A stretch of DNA of 64,000 nucleotides, from the IMG/VR virus record IMGVR_UViG_3300042906_000857, positions 108,158 through 172,157 of that record, one strand, 5' to 3'. A program made the translations under genes and the position numbers. The DNA comes from a virus. Each line of letters begins with the position of its first letter. Within the stretch, counting starts at the first letter, position 1. The notes below the pieces were generated by a model. It saw nothing but the letters and a program-made list of their open reading frames with translations, was not told where the DNA came from and did no database searches. Shown here piece after piece: positions 36,303 through 45,049 of this stretch.

Positions 36303-37163
36303 TTATCCTCCAAATACTATTGCCATCGCAATAGATTTTCCTGTTGTTACGCCGCCTGATGTGGTAACACTACCGCCAGCGCCAGTAAATTTCTTAACCA
36401 AGATATAATCATTTAATGCAGGTGCCTCAGACAATGTAATTATATTATTTGAACCTACAACGGTGTATGCCACATTTGGTTGCATGATACCGTTAATCGC
36501 AACAATTATACTGTTAGCATAAACATTCGATGATAGTGTGAATTGTGTTGTTGAACCGTTACCAATATATATGTCATCAACGATTGCGGTGTTTGCAGCG
36601 GGAGTACCGCCACCACCAGTATTTGCTTGAGCAAACGCAGCGTTAGCCTGAATGAAGGCTGCATTAGCATATAACAATGCTGCGTTTGCTACACCATATG
36701 CAGAGTTAGCATAAGAACCAGATGTGACTGCTTTACCATCTGCTGTTGCAGCATTAGTAGTTGCAGTATTTGCTTGTGTGTATGATGAATTGGCATATGA
36801 ACCTGCTGTGACTGCTTTACCATCTGCTGTTGCAGCATTAGTAGTTGCAGTATTTGCTTGTGTGTATGCAGAGTTAGCATATGTACCAGTTGTATTCTGT
36901 GATTCGTATGCCGAGTTTGCCTTTAGGAAAGCAGAATTGGCATATGAACTGGCCGCTGTTGCACCTGAACCTGAGTTTGCAACAGCGAAGGCCGCATTTG
37001 CCTGTATGAAGGCACCATTAGCATAGATTGCTGCTGATGTGGTATTCGCAGTTGAAATTGGTTGAGCTACTCTTTTCCAAGCATTATTTACGGAACTATA
37101 AACGTAAGTAATTCCATTTACAACCGCTGTTGCATTATTTGCTGGAGATACTGGAAAAGCCAT
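36303..37163 (-). CDS. heptad-repeat fibre protein
   Basis: A 286-residue fibre protein. The start MAFPVSPANNATAVVNGITYVY followed by AWKR is a short N-terminal beta module common to virion proteins. Residues about 45-195 are heptads of the kind Y-A-N-S-A-Y/F-x, Q-A-N-T-A-T-x and A-D-G-K-A-V-T. Residues about 200-270 form a beta domain (STTQFTLSSNVYANSIIVAINGIMQPN, followed by an I-T-L-S-E-A-P-A-L-N-D-Y segment) also found in two other fibres here. An 84-bp tandem repeat lies within the heptad region. A shaft with a small tip is the likely structure. Confidence 0.8.
   Translation of the reverse strand: MAFPVSPANNATAVVNGITYVYSSVNNAWKRVAQPISTANTTSAAIYANGAFIQANAAFAVANSGSGATAASSYANSAFLKANSAYESQNTTGTYANSAYTQANTATTNAATADGKAVTAGSYANSSYTQANTATTNAATADGKAVTSGSYANSAYGVANAALLYANAAFIQANAAFAQANTGGGGTPAANTAIVDDIYIGNGSTTQFTLSSNVYANSIIVAINGIMQPNVAYTVVGSNNIITLSEAPALNDYILVKKFTGAGGSVTTSGGVTTGKSIAMAIVFGG
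36723..36868 (-). repeat. tandem 84-bp repeat with 62-bp perfect copies
   Basis: Positions 36723-36784 and 36807-36868 are identical over 62 bases; the period is 84 bp or 28 residues (four heptads). The encoded unit runs from the QANTATTNAATADGKAVT heptads. Longer-range, more diverged copies of this unit recur in the 1100-residue fibre at 38370-41672. Confidence 0.95.
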
Positions 37164-37175
37164 GTTTGTTTACTT

Positions 37176-38039
37176 TTAAAATGTTATGGAACCTGAACTG
37201 GTCCACTTATATATTCTAAATCCACCAGACACCGTAATTGTTGGTGAACCTGTAGTATTTGCCGCAGCTGGATAATTGTCTGGATATTTAAATATGCATA
37301 TACCACTTGAACCCGAACCTGATGCACCGGGCGATCCGCCATATCTGCCTGCACCACCGGATCCAGTATTTACTACAGCATTACCTCCTGGAGCGTTTCC
37401 GCCAACACCAGAACCACCGGTACCATCTACCCCACCAGAATAATTGTTTCCACCACCGCCACCAGCATAAAATTGAGAAGTTCCTGATATACCATAAGAC
37501 AAACCTATGCCACCGTTACTACCTGATGCTGCGCCTCCTGCACCACCGCCACCACCGCCGGTGTCGGTACCTAAACTGGCACCGGCATTACCGAAACCGT
37601 ACAAACCACTTTCTCCGGATTGTAGTGGTTGTATACCAGCACCTCCAACTGATCCACTACTTGCTCCACCGCCTGAACCTCCAGGTAATCCATTGGTAAC
37701 AAATGTTGGACCTTTAGTTACGCCACCTCCATATAATGCAGTCAATGACATACCAACACCAACAACTGTTGTATTTGCTCCTGGATTTGATGTAACTTGT
37801 CCACCACCAGCACCACCAGCACCAATTGTTATAACATATTGTGTATTTGCTTGCATTGATCTAGCTTGACGATAAATTAATCCACCAGCACCGCCGCCTG
37901 GACTGCCGCCATTGCCGGAGGAACATCCGCTGGCGCCGCCGGCAACTATTAGATAGTCCACAAACACTTGTAGAAACAAAGGTAAATTTCTATTGTTATA
38001 GTTTTTTACCTTTGGAACAGTATAGGTCCTAACGGTCAT
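37176..38039 (-). CDS. glycine-rich adhesin without LamG domain
   Basis: A 287-residue glycine-rich protein. It begins MTVRTYTVPKVKNYNNRNL and then VDYLIVAGGASGCSS, with long stretches of GG and GGG separated by S, N, T and A (TIGAGGAGGGQ, GGGGGGAGGAA). The end is CIFKYPDNYPAAA, then GGFRIYKWTSSGSITF, almost the same ending as the paralogue at 34372-35940. The YRQARSM and QYVITIGAGGAG segments match that paralogue's YFTAQS and TYVVSIGAGGAG. Polyglycine-sandwich adhesin folds are known from T2/S16 gp38; fold and receptor-binding role here are inferred. Confidence 0.8.
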   Translation of the reverse strand: MTVRTYTVPKVKNYNNRNLPLFLQVFVDYLIVAGGASGCSSGNGGSPGGGAGGLIYRQARSMQANTQYVITIGAGGAGGGQVTSNPGANTTVVGVGMSLTALYGGGVTKGPTFVTNGLPGGSGGGASSGSVGGAGIQPLQSGESGLYGFGNAGASLGTDTGGGGGGAGGAASGSNGGIGLSYGISGTSQFYAGGGGGNNYSGGVDGTGGSGVGGNAPGGNAVVNTGSGGAGRYGGSPGASGSGSSGICIFKYPDNYPAAANTTGSPTITVSGGFRIYKWTSSGSITF

Positions 38040-38368
38040 TAATAAACCTCAGTCCCAAATGCTGAAAATGCTATATTTCCGGTTGAAGAATATACAGTTA
38101 AAACATCCGTATTACCTAATGACATACCTAAAGTTAAGGCAATTGAATCTGAACCTGCAAGCGGAGTATCAAATGCAATGTAATGACTGTTTGCTAATGC
38201 TGCACCAGCTGGTCTAACAGCAACTCTAAAAAAACCATTACTCGTATTTAAATTGCAAATGTTTAAAGTTGATATGACAGCACTGTTACTTGCCGGCACC
38301 GTATATAAAGATGTTGCTGTCTGTGCTGCTGGATAACTTTGTCCTAAAACTTTTAATAGGTTTGCCAT
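38039..38368 (-). CDS. small conserved structural protein (cap-like)
   Basis: A 109-residue protein with the pattern L-G-Q-S-x-P...L-Y-T-V-P...S-A-V-I-S-T-L-x-I-C-N, then F-R-V-A-V-R-P, H-Y-I-A-F-D-T-P-L-A-G-x-D-S-I-A-L-T-L-G and V-Y-S-S-T-G-N-I-A-F-S-A-F-G-T-E. This is a familiar beta-rich small protein in marine phage tail-fibre clusters. It is similar in plan to the 108-residue protein at 41674-42000. No function is known to me. The ATG is separated by one base from the upstream 1100-residue fibre and the stop overlaps the start of the next gene by one base, so translation is probably coupled. Confidence 0.84.
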   Translation of the reverse strand: MANLLKVLGQSYPAAQTATSLYTVPASNSAVISTLNICNLNTSNGFFRVAVRPAGAALANSHYIAFDTPLAGSDSIALTLGMSLGNTDVLTVYSSTGNIAFSAFGTEVY

Positions 38369-38369
38369 T

Positions 38370-41300
38370 TTAAATTCCTGATGTTAAAAATACTATCGAC
38401 CAATCAGTTGCACCTGATGATGTTGAGATAGTTGGTGTACTCTGTGAAGATAGTGCCGATGAGGTTATGTCAATCCAAACATTAGATGACCCATCATTTA
38501 TATATTCAAATAAAACATCATCGGTTAAAGAGTACCATTGGTCACCAACAGTTGGTGAACCTGGTGAATTATTGGATGCGGTAAATGTTATACCACCAGA
38601 TGCATTGGCTGCCGCAAAGGCCGCATTTGCAGTTATGTATGCTGAGTTCGCATAAGAACCAGCCGTTACCGCTTTTGAATCTGCCGTAGCAGCGTTCGTT
38701 ACACCAGTATTTGCCTGAGTATATGCATTGGTGGTGTATGTAATTACATCGTAACCATTTACTATTGCATAATTACTAATTAAATTACCTTTGAATACGT
38801 TACCATATACATTGGAATATGCAAAACTTGGATGTGCAATATTAATTAGATTATTCGATTCAACTTCTGGTGTATAATCTTGGAAGAATATCCATTCTTT
38901 TCTATTTGGATCACGTATAATACCAGTATGTGCATTGCCAGCATTGTTGTAATGTCCAATGATACCAATGTCAACCACATCACTTGTATAATTATTATTG
39001 GCTAGATATATTAATGAATCACCAACTTCTAATTGTGATGTGGTAATTGTTGTAGAATTACCAAGAATTGATAGGTTACCTTGTACAACCAAGTCTGTCG
39101 ATATGGTTAACGAACCTGTGATTGTTCCACCAGTTTTTGGTAGTGCGTTGTTTGCTACAGTGAAGGCTGCATTAGCATAACTTCCTGCTGAATTAGCAAA
39201 CGCAAAGGCCGCATTGGCATATGTGCCAGTCGTATTTTGACTATTGTACGCACCATTGGCCTGCAAGAAGGCACCATTGGCATATAATGCTGCTGAGTTT
39301 GCAACACCATATGCAGAGTTGGCATATGATCCGGATGTTACTGCCTTATCATCAGCTGTTGCGGCATTAGTAGTTGCAGTATTTGCCTGAGTGTATGCAC
39401 TATTAGCATAAGAACCAGCCGTAACCGCTTTACCGTCTGCTGTATTAGCTGCGGTGTACGCAGCATTAGCATATGTACCAGTCGTATTCTGTGAACCATA
39501 TGATGAGTTTGCTTTTAGGAACGCAGCATTAGCAGTGTCTCTGGCATACGTATCAGAAGATGCACTGCCACCAACAAGTGATAGTGTAGTGATATCAATC
39601 ACAGCATTACTTGCAGGTGTTCCTGTTGTTGTAACTACCGAACTCACAACGTTGTAAGAAGTGTGTAGTTGTAGAATACCATTGATGTTAACTATAACAT
39701 TGTTTGCATCTACAGGTGTTGTTGATAGTGTAAATGTATTTGAAGAACCGTTGGCAACAAACGTATCATTAATGATAGTTAAAGTACCTGAAACGGTTGA
39801 AATAGTAATAACATCAATCTTAGCATTGCTTGTTGGTACTGCTGACGTTACAATCGTATTGGTTATTACATTGTATGCATTTTTTAATTGAATAACACCA
39901 TCAATATTAACTATAACATTGTTTGCATTTTCTGGAGTTACGGACAATACGAATGTATTTGAAACACCATTAGCAGTAAACGAATCATATTTTACCGATA
40001 CTGTTCCTGTTATTGTGGTAATGTCAACTTTGGCATTACTTGCAGGTGTTCCTGATGTAGTAACTATTGAACTTGCGAGATTAAAAGAACTTATTAACTG
40101 CATAACACCATCAATGTTGACGATGATGTTGTTTGCTGATGCAGGAACTACTGATAGAGTAAATGTATTTGAAGAACCATTGGCCGTGAATACATCATTG
40201 GTAATTACTAACGAACCTGAACCTGAATTGGCCAAGTCATACGCAGCATTTGCTCGTAAGAATGCCGCATTGGCAGTACTTCTAGCGTATGCATCTGCAC
40301 TTGAACCACCAGTATTTGCCGCAGTAAATGCCGCATTAGCTTGGATGAATGCTGCATTGGCATATGACGATGAAGAATTTGCAACACCGTATGCGGAGTT
40401 AGCATAAGAACCTGCCGTAACCGCCTTACCGTCAGCCGTATTTGCTGCGGTGTATGCAGAGTTAGCATAAGAACCGGCAGCTGTGGAATCGGTTGCGGCA
40501 GTATTTGCTTGTGTATATGCCGAATTGGCATAACTACCAGCTGTTACCGCTTTCGAGTCTGCTGTTGCAGCATTAGTAGTTGCGGTATTTGCCTGAGTGT
40601 ATGCCGAATTGGCATATGTACCTGCTGTGACTGCCTTACCATCTGCTACCGAAGCGGCATTGGTTGCTGTCGTTGCATTAGTAGAAGCAATGTTTGCTAC
40701 ACTGAAAGCAGAATTTGCATATGAACCAGATGTTACTGCTTTACCATCTGCTGTATTGGCAGCAGTGTATGCTGAGTTAGCATAACTTCCTGATGTTACT
40801 GCCTTACCGTCAGCAGTGTTTGCTGCTGTGTATGCTGAGTTAGCATATGTGCCAGTTGTATTTTGAGAACCATATGCCGAGTTTGCCTTTAAGAAAGCAG
40901 AATTGGCATATGAACTGGCAGCTATCGCATTGAATTCTGAATTGGCCATCGCATAGGCCGCATTGGCGTGCAAGAACGCAGCATTAGCATATGATGATGC
41001 AGTTCCACCAACATCAAGTGCATTGTTGGCCACATTAAATGCGGCATTAGCATATAGACCTGATGTATTCTGTGAATCATAAGCAGAGTTTGCTTTCAGG
41101 AATGCAGAATTAGCATAAGAACTGGCTGCTGTTGCACCTGAACCGGAGTTAGCAGCAGTAAACGCAGCATTAGCCTGTAAGAACGCCGAGTTGGCGTATG
41201 AACCAGCCGAATTGGCAAAGTCTCTTGCAACACCGTCAGTAGATGTACCACCAGATAATGAATTAGCAAGTGAGAAGGCCGCATTGGCCTGTATAAATGA

Positions 41301-41672
41301 AGCATTGGCCTGTGCAAATACTCCAGCAACATTAGAAGAAACTAGAGGTAGTTCTCTAATTTGTATATCTACTCCCGCTGCCGGTGCAGTGACAAACGTT
41401 AAGGTTGTACTGGATATATTGTAGTCGGTTATTGGTCTTTGTACGATACCATTCTCAGCAACAATCACTGTATTGGCCGTGGTGCCAATAGTTACAGTGA
41501 ACGTGTTTGCAGTACCGTTACCTGTGTATGCTCTATACACAGCAGGTGTTGAAATTCCACTTGTATTTGCTGCATCAAAGGCCGCATTAGCCTGGATGAA
41601 TGCCGCATTGGCGTAAGAACCTGATATTCTTACGTCTTTGTTTTCCTGATTGCCAATATAGGAGAACTTCAT
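38370..41672 (-). CDS. long modular heptad-repeat fibre
   Basis: An 1100-residue fibre. A beta domain lies at about residues 35-110 (NTFTVTIGTTANTVIVAENGIVQ). Heptad tracts of A-N-A-A-F-x and related form run from about 115 to 485. Three tandem copies of the same beta domain follow at about 485-710 (each with F-T/V-x-N-G-x-S-N-T-F-x-L-S and N-I-I/V-V-N-I-D-G-V). Heptads resume, followed at about 855-960 by a conserved module (NLSILGNSTTITTSQLEV, LIYLANNNYTSDVVDIG, GHYN) also present in the 591-residue fibre at 43228-45003. The end is a beta domain with SPGSPTVGDQWYSLTDDVLFEYI. No catalytic motif. An elongated receptor-binding fibre is the likely role. Confidence 0.85.
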   Translation of the reverse strand: MKFSYIGNQENKDVRISGSYANAAFIQANAAFDAANTSGISTPAVYRAYTGNGTANTFTVTIGTTANTVIVAENGIVQRPITDYNISSTTLTFVTAPAAGVDIQIRELPLVSSNVAGVFAQANASFIQANAAFSLANSLSGGTSTDGVARDFANSAGSYANSAFLQANAAFTAANSGSGATAASSYANSAFLKANSAYDSQNTSGLYANAAFNVANNALDVGGTASSYANAAFLHANAAYAMANSEFNAIAASSYANSAFLKANSAYGSQNTTGTYANSAYTAANTADGKAVTSGSYANSAYTAANTADGKAVTSGSYANSAFSVANIASTNATTATNAASVADGKAVTAGTYANSAYTQANTATTNAATADSKAVTAGSYANSAYTQANTAATDSTAAGSYANSAYTAANTADGKAVTAGSYANSAYGVANSSSSYANAAFIQANAAFTAANTGGSSADAYARSTANAAFLRANAAYDLANSGSGSLVITNDVFTANGSSNTFTLSVVPASANNIIVNIDGVMQLISSFNLASSIVTTSGTPASNAKVDITTITGTVSVKYDSFTANGVSNTFVLSVTPENANNVIVNIDGVIQLKNAYNVITNTIVTSAVPTSNAKIDVITISTVSGTLTIINDTFVANGSSNTFTLSTTPVDANNVIVNINGILQLHTSYNVVSSVVTTTGTPASNAVIDITTLSLVGGSASSDTYARDTANAAFLKANSSYGSQNTTGTYANAAYTAANTADGKAVTAGSYANSAYTQANTATTNAATADDKAVTSGSYANSAYGVANSAALYANGAFLQANGAYNSQNTTGTYANAAFAFANSAGSYANAAFTVANNALPKTGGTITGSLTISTDLVVQGNLSILGNSTTITTSQLEVGDSLIYLANNNYTSDVVDIGIIGHYNNAGNAHTGIIRDPNRKEWIFFQDYTPEVESNNLINIAHPSFAYSNVYGNVFKGNLISNYAIVNGYDVITYTTNAYTQANTGVTNAATADSKAVTAGSYANSAYITANAAFAAANASGGITFTASNNSPGSPTVGDQWYSLTDDVLFEYINDGSSNVWIDITSSALSSQSTPTISTSSGATDWSIVFLTSGI

Positions 41673-41673
41673 G

Positions 41674-42000
41674 TTATGTTATTTCTAACAGACTTAAAAT
41701 TACATCAGCTGCCGATGCGTTGCTTGTAGATACTTTGATTGAATCGTTAGCTTCCAAGACAAGTTTTTGTTCACCACCAATTGTGATTAGTGAACTACCC
41801 GGATCGATTGTCGCCATCTTAACCATATAGTAATCAGATGCAGAAGATGTTACAATAACATTTGCTGTTATAGATGAATTTAATATGTTTGCGATAGTCA
41901 TACCAATAATGGTCGTAGAAACACCAGCACCTGCCGTATATATTGTTACGGGTGATGTGCCTACCGCAGCTTGAAGTTGATTTTTAAAAATATTTGCCAT
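41674..42000 (-). CDS. small conserved structural protein
   Basis: A 108-residue protein: MANIFKNQLQAAVGTSPVTIY, then GMTIANILNSSITANVIV and LEANDSIKVSTSNASAADVILSLLEI. It shares the general plan of other small beta-rich proteins in this cluster (N-terminal A-x-V-G-T...T-I-Y-T-A, central V-x-V-x-x-S-x-D-Y-Y, then P-x-x-S...L-V-L, then I-x-V...A-V-x-x-L). The function is unknown. A GATAAATA octamer 20 bases upstream could act as a late promoter for it and for the 1100-residue fibre downstream. The two genes are separated by a single base. Confidence 0.82.
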   Translation of the reverse strand: MANIFKNQLQAAVGTSPVTIYTAGAGVSTTIIGMTIANILNSSITANVIVTSSASDYYMVKMATIDPGSSLITIGGEQKLVLEANDSIKVSTSNASAADVILSLLEIT

Positions 42001-42020
42001 TTAAATTTCCTGATATTGTA

Positions 42021-42028
42021 TATTTATC
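42021..42028 (-). promoter_or_regulatory. late-promoter-like octamer GATAAATA
   Basis: GATAAATA on the minus strand, seven of eight to TATAAATA, in a 31-bp gap; 20 bases before the ATG at 42000, with CAGGAAA between. Could drive the small protein and the 1100-residue fibre. Confidence 0.5.
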
Positions 42029-42031
42029 GTG

Positions 42032-42481
42032 TCAACTAAATGCGATAGTGAAAGCAACAATCTGAGAGTTTACATCCAATGATGTTGTACCCGTATTCGC
42101 CTTGTCAAAAGCTGCGTTGGCCTGGATGAATGCCGCATTGGCAGTACTTCTAGCATACGTATCAGTTGTTGAACCGCCACCCGAAGCATTGGCGGTTGAA
42201 CTAATCGTTATGGTTTTTGTAGAAGTATTTGTGGTAATGCTAATGTCATTACCTGCAACAAACGAAAGTGTGTCTGAAACACCAGTTGCCAATATCAGTG
42301 AACTATTGGAATTGATTGTGTCGAATGAACGTTGGTTGGAAATGAAAGAAGTTCCACCACTATCATTTTTGTAATACAGTTTTCCATCGGCGTAGTTGAT
42401 TGCAACTTCACCAAATGAAAGTCCGGCTGGTGTGTTACCTGTTGCGCCTGATTTTTTTAACTGTATTGCTGTGTTTGACAT
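42032..42481 (-). CDS. short fibre protein with the IQLK/GELA-type N-terminal module
   Basis: A 149-residue protein. The N-terminus (NTAIQLKKSGATGNTPAGLSFGEVAINYADGKLYYKN) is the short module seen at the start of many marine phage fibres and of two neighbours here (43228-45003 and 45048-45257). The middle resembles a beta segment (DTLSFVAGNDISITTN) and then two heptads (NAAFIQANAAFDKANTG) before a beta end. No function beyond structural can be named. It is followed by the 108-residue gene and preceded by the coiled-coil protein, with four bases between. Confidence 0.78.
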   Translation of the reverse strand: MSNTAIQLKKSGATGNTPAGLSFGEVAINYADGKLYYKNDSGGTSFISNQRSFDTINSNSSLILATGVSDTLSFVAGNDISITTNTSTKTITISSTANASGGGSTTDTYARSTANAAFIQANAAFDKANTGTTSLDVNSQIVAFTIAFS

Positions 42482-42485
42482 TTAC

Positions 42486-43181
42486 TTAAAACGATCCGCC
42501 ATCTTTGACTGTGCCATCTGCGTCCACGATTTGTGTGACCACAGACTCTTGTTTATTCAGCTCATCAAGTTTTTTTCTTTTGGCAGGAGGCAATTGTAAA
42601 TATTCAATTTGTGCAAGCAACTCAGCAACTTTTTTATCAACACTAAGACTTTCTTCTTTCTGTTTGTTTAACAGACCGTCAATTTCGTTCTTATGTTTAG
42701 TTGCTAATTCGTTCGCCAATTCATTTAATCTATTGGTGCTCGTTGAAGTTAATTCATCCAATTTTCTCTGTAGATCACCACGTACATTTTGTGTTTCTTC
42801 TCTGGCTTTCATTAATTCATTTTTAAATGTATCAACGTGGGTAGCCTGATTCTTAACACTATCATAGTCACGATACTTATTGTTCAAATCATTTAAATCG
42901 GATTGTAACTTCTGTACTTGATTGTTACCATCATTCAATTTATTTTGCATATCTTGAATGATGGTACTTTCATTTTCAGAATTTCGGTCCTCAAGTTCCT
43001 TCAGCATCAGCTGATGTTCGTTGAGTGCCTTTGTCAAACCTTCAATCTTACTTGTTTGTTCACCAATAACTTCTTCGGTCACCTTAGCATTCGCTTGCAT
43101 TGAGACATTTCGGATTATACAATCCGTCATCGTGCTCGTCATTGTCTCAATGTAATAATTTAAATATTTCTCATTTCCCAT
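42486..43181 (-). CDS. coiled-coil protein with the shared DGG-S-F ending
   Basis: A 231-residue protein predicted to be almost wholly alpha-helical with long coiled coils (QTSKIEGLTKALNEHQLML, QKLQSDLNDLNNKY, LNELANELATKHKNEIDGL). The C-terminus is TVKDGGSF, the same type of ending as in two neighbouring fibre proteins (LDGGQF and FDGGSF). No known family is recognised. In contrast to its neighbours it has no beta repeats. It could form a trimeric rod or act as an adaptor/chaperone between fibre parts; the evidence is only position and composition. Confidence 0.8.
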   Translation of the reverse strand: MGNEKYLNYYIETMTSTMTDCIIRNVSMQANAKVTEEVIGEQTSKIEGLTKALNEHQLMLKELEDRNSENESTIIQDMQNKLNDGNNQVQKLQSDLNDLNNKYRDYDSVKNQATHVDTFKNELMKAREETQNVRGDLQRKLDELTSTSTNRLNELANELATKHKNEIDGLLNKQKEESLSVDKKVAELLAQIEYLQLPPAKRKKLDELNKQESVVTQIVDADGTVKDGGSF

Positions 43182-43227
43182 TTCAAACTCCTATCATAAA
43201 AAAAACATGTTACATTATATAGTCAGC

Positions 43228-45003
43228 TTAGAATTGACCTCCGTCCAATGTTGTTGTCCAAACAGGAACACCAGCATTAGTAGTTGTAAGAATTTGATTT
43301 GACCATGTTTGGTCGGAAGTACCAGAAGCAGCAGTAACCGCCATGGCATTTGTGCCATCACCGTATACAATACCTTTTGATGTAAATGTAGATGCACCAG
43401 TACCACCTTGTGCAACAGTTAGACCTGATATATCGGTTGCTGTTGCAGCAGTTACACGACCATACGCATCAACAGTTAGAGAACTAATTGTTTTAGCTGC
43501 ACCAAGAGTGCCTGTTAGTGTGTAGGTTGAATTTGCAAGTACGCCGATTGCGCCTGATCCAGAACCAACTAACAAACCACCGTTAGAGAATGTAGATGCA
43601 CCAGTACCGCCTTGAGTAACTGTTAGACCAGAAATGTCCGAACCAGTTGCAGCAGTTACACGACCGTAAGCATCAACAGTCAACGATGTGATTGTCTTAG
43701 ATGCACTTAATGAACCTGTTAGTGTGTAGGTTGAATTTGATAGTGTGGTTATATTGTTGCCGCCAGCACCAATAATAATTGCACCACTTGTTAGTGTTGA
43801 GGTTGATGTGACAGCAGCATTACCTGTAGCATAAGCGCCTTCAATGTAAGATTGTAGGTCTATACCGTTTGAAGTAATTCTTCCTGGAATAGCAACGTTA
43901 CCGTTCGCATAGAACACCGATAGGTTCGCAGCAGGTCCAACACTCAAGTCATCAGTAAGGGATGAAACTGTTTTAGTTCTAACAAATGTACTAATAACAT
44001 TGGCTTTAACAACGTTAAGTACCAGATTAGCCGTGTTGAATCCGTTACTTGTAATGTCTATAACGTTGGAATCTGGTTCAACGGTGTAACCATCAAAAGC
44101 GTAGAATTCTTTAGTGCCAGCGTGACGAATGAAACCGGCATGAGCGTTCGCAGCACCACTGTTATAGTGTCCAACGAAACCAATATCAACAATGTCTGAT
44201 ACATAATTGTTTCCAGCCAAATAGATTAATGGGTCAGAAACTTCCAATGTAGTTGTATTGACAATTGTTGAAGAACCTAGAACATTCAAGTTACCACTAA
44301 TCTGAACGTTACCGTCAATGGTTTGATTCAAACTTCCTGTATTTGCACGAACAACAGTGTTATCAACATCTACTGTTACAGTATTATTTGTTACTGTGGA
44401 AGTTATACCTGCACCACCAGTGAAGGTTAATGTATCGGAAGCAAGAGAAACACTGTCTGTACCTGTATCACCAGCAATACCTAAGGTGGTAGAAATGGTT
44501 GCCGAATTGGCAATCGACATAATACGACCGTTTGCAGCAACAGTAACAATAGGAACTGTTGTTGAACCACCGTATACCCCAGCAGTAAGACCAGCCACAG
44601 CATTAAGTGAAGCACTTAACGTTGCATTTGCAGTACCATTAAACAACTGTGCAGATGCAGTAATATCACCACCAGTAACATCAATGTATCTGTTGGTTTC
44701 AAATTGTGTTGCAGCATTCGCAACACCAGCAAGTGTACCAGAAAGGTTTGTTGCTGAGATATAATTGAACGCAACATTACCAGATGCATCACGGCGTACT
44801 AGAGTACCACTACCGTTTGCGCTGGTCGCTGAATCAATTTGTGATGTGTAGTATTGTCCACCAACATTAACAACACCAGTTCCATCAGGGGAACCAATAA
44901 AGATTGTATTCGATTGGTATGAATATGCTAATTCACCCGCCAGCAGGCTTCCAGGTACGCCTGTGGTAAGGGAACGTTTAATTCTTAGTGCTGTATTTGC
45001 CAT
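43228..45003 (-). CDS. tail-fibre protein with IK/GELAY module and GHYN module
   Basis: A 591-residue fibre. Residues 1-50 form the N-terminal module MANTALRIKRSLTTGVPG then GELAYSYQSNTIFIG. Residues about 60-210 are beta repeats with V-x-V-A-A-N-G-R-I. Residues about 220-330 hold the module NLNVLGSSTIVNTTTLEV, DPLIYLAGNNYVSDIVDIG and GHYN, found also in the 1100-residue fibre. The C-terminal part has three beta repeats with the recurring S-L-T-V-D-A-Y-G-R-V-T-A-A-T and T-V-A-Q-G-G-T-G-A-S-T-F motifs. The end is TTLDGGQF. A GATAAATA octamer lies 39 bases before the ATG. Confidence 0.85.
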   Translation of the reverse strand: MANTALRIKRSLTTGVPGSLLAGELAYSYQSNTIFIGSPDGTGVVNVGGQYYTSQIDSATSANGSGTLVRRDASGNVAFNYISATNLSGTLAGVANAATQFETNRYIDVTGGDITASAQLFNGTANATLSASLNAVAGLTAGVYGGSTTVPIVTVAANGRIMSIANSATISTTLGIAGDTGTDSVSLASDTLTFTGGAGITSTVTNNTVTVDVDNTVVRANTGSLNQTIDGNVQISGNLNVLGSSTIVNTTTLEVSDPLIYLAGNNYVSDIVDIGFVGHYNSGAANAHAGFIRHAGTKEFYAFDGYTVEPDSNVIDITSNGFNTANLVLNVVKANVISTFVRTKTVSSLTDDLSVGPAANLSVFYANGNVAIPGRITSNGIDLQSYIEGAYATGNAAVTSTSTLTSGAIIIGAGGNNITTLSNSTYTLTGSLSASKTITSLTVDAYGRVTAATGSDISGLTVTQGGTGASTFSNGGLLVGSGSGAIGVLANSTYTLTGTLGAAKTISSLTVDAYGRVTAATATDISGLTVAQGGTGASTFTSKGIVYGDGTNAMAVTAASGTSDQTWSNQILTTTNAGVPVWTTTLDGGQF

Positions 45004-45041
45004 TATTATTATCCTTGTTGTATGGTTGGTATACTATATTC

Positions 45042-45049
45042 TATTTATC
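45042..45049 (-). promoter_or_regulatory. late-promoter-like octamer GATAAATA
   Basis: GATAAATA on the minus strand, seven of eight to TATAAATA, overlapping the end of the 69-residue gene and 39 bases before the ATG at 45003. AAGGAT lies between. Confidence 0.45.

Noticed and set aside
36723-36868. A possible CRISPR-like array
   Set aside because: The repeat is in frame within a heptad fibre gene, has only two copies with an 84-bp period, and there are no spacers or Cas genes.
38467-41424. Plus-strand frames opposite the heptad-repeat fibres (up to 162 codons)
   Set aside because: Low-complexity A/V/L/E products that follow the repeats of the real minus-strand gene; no start signals.
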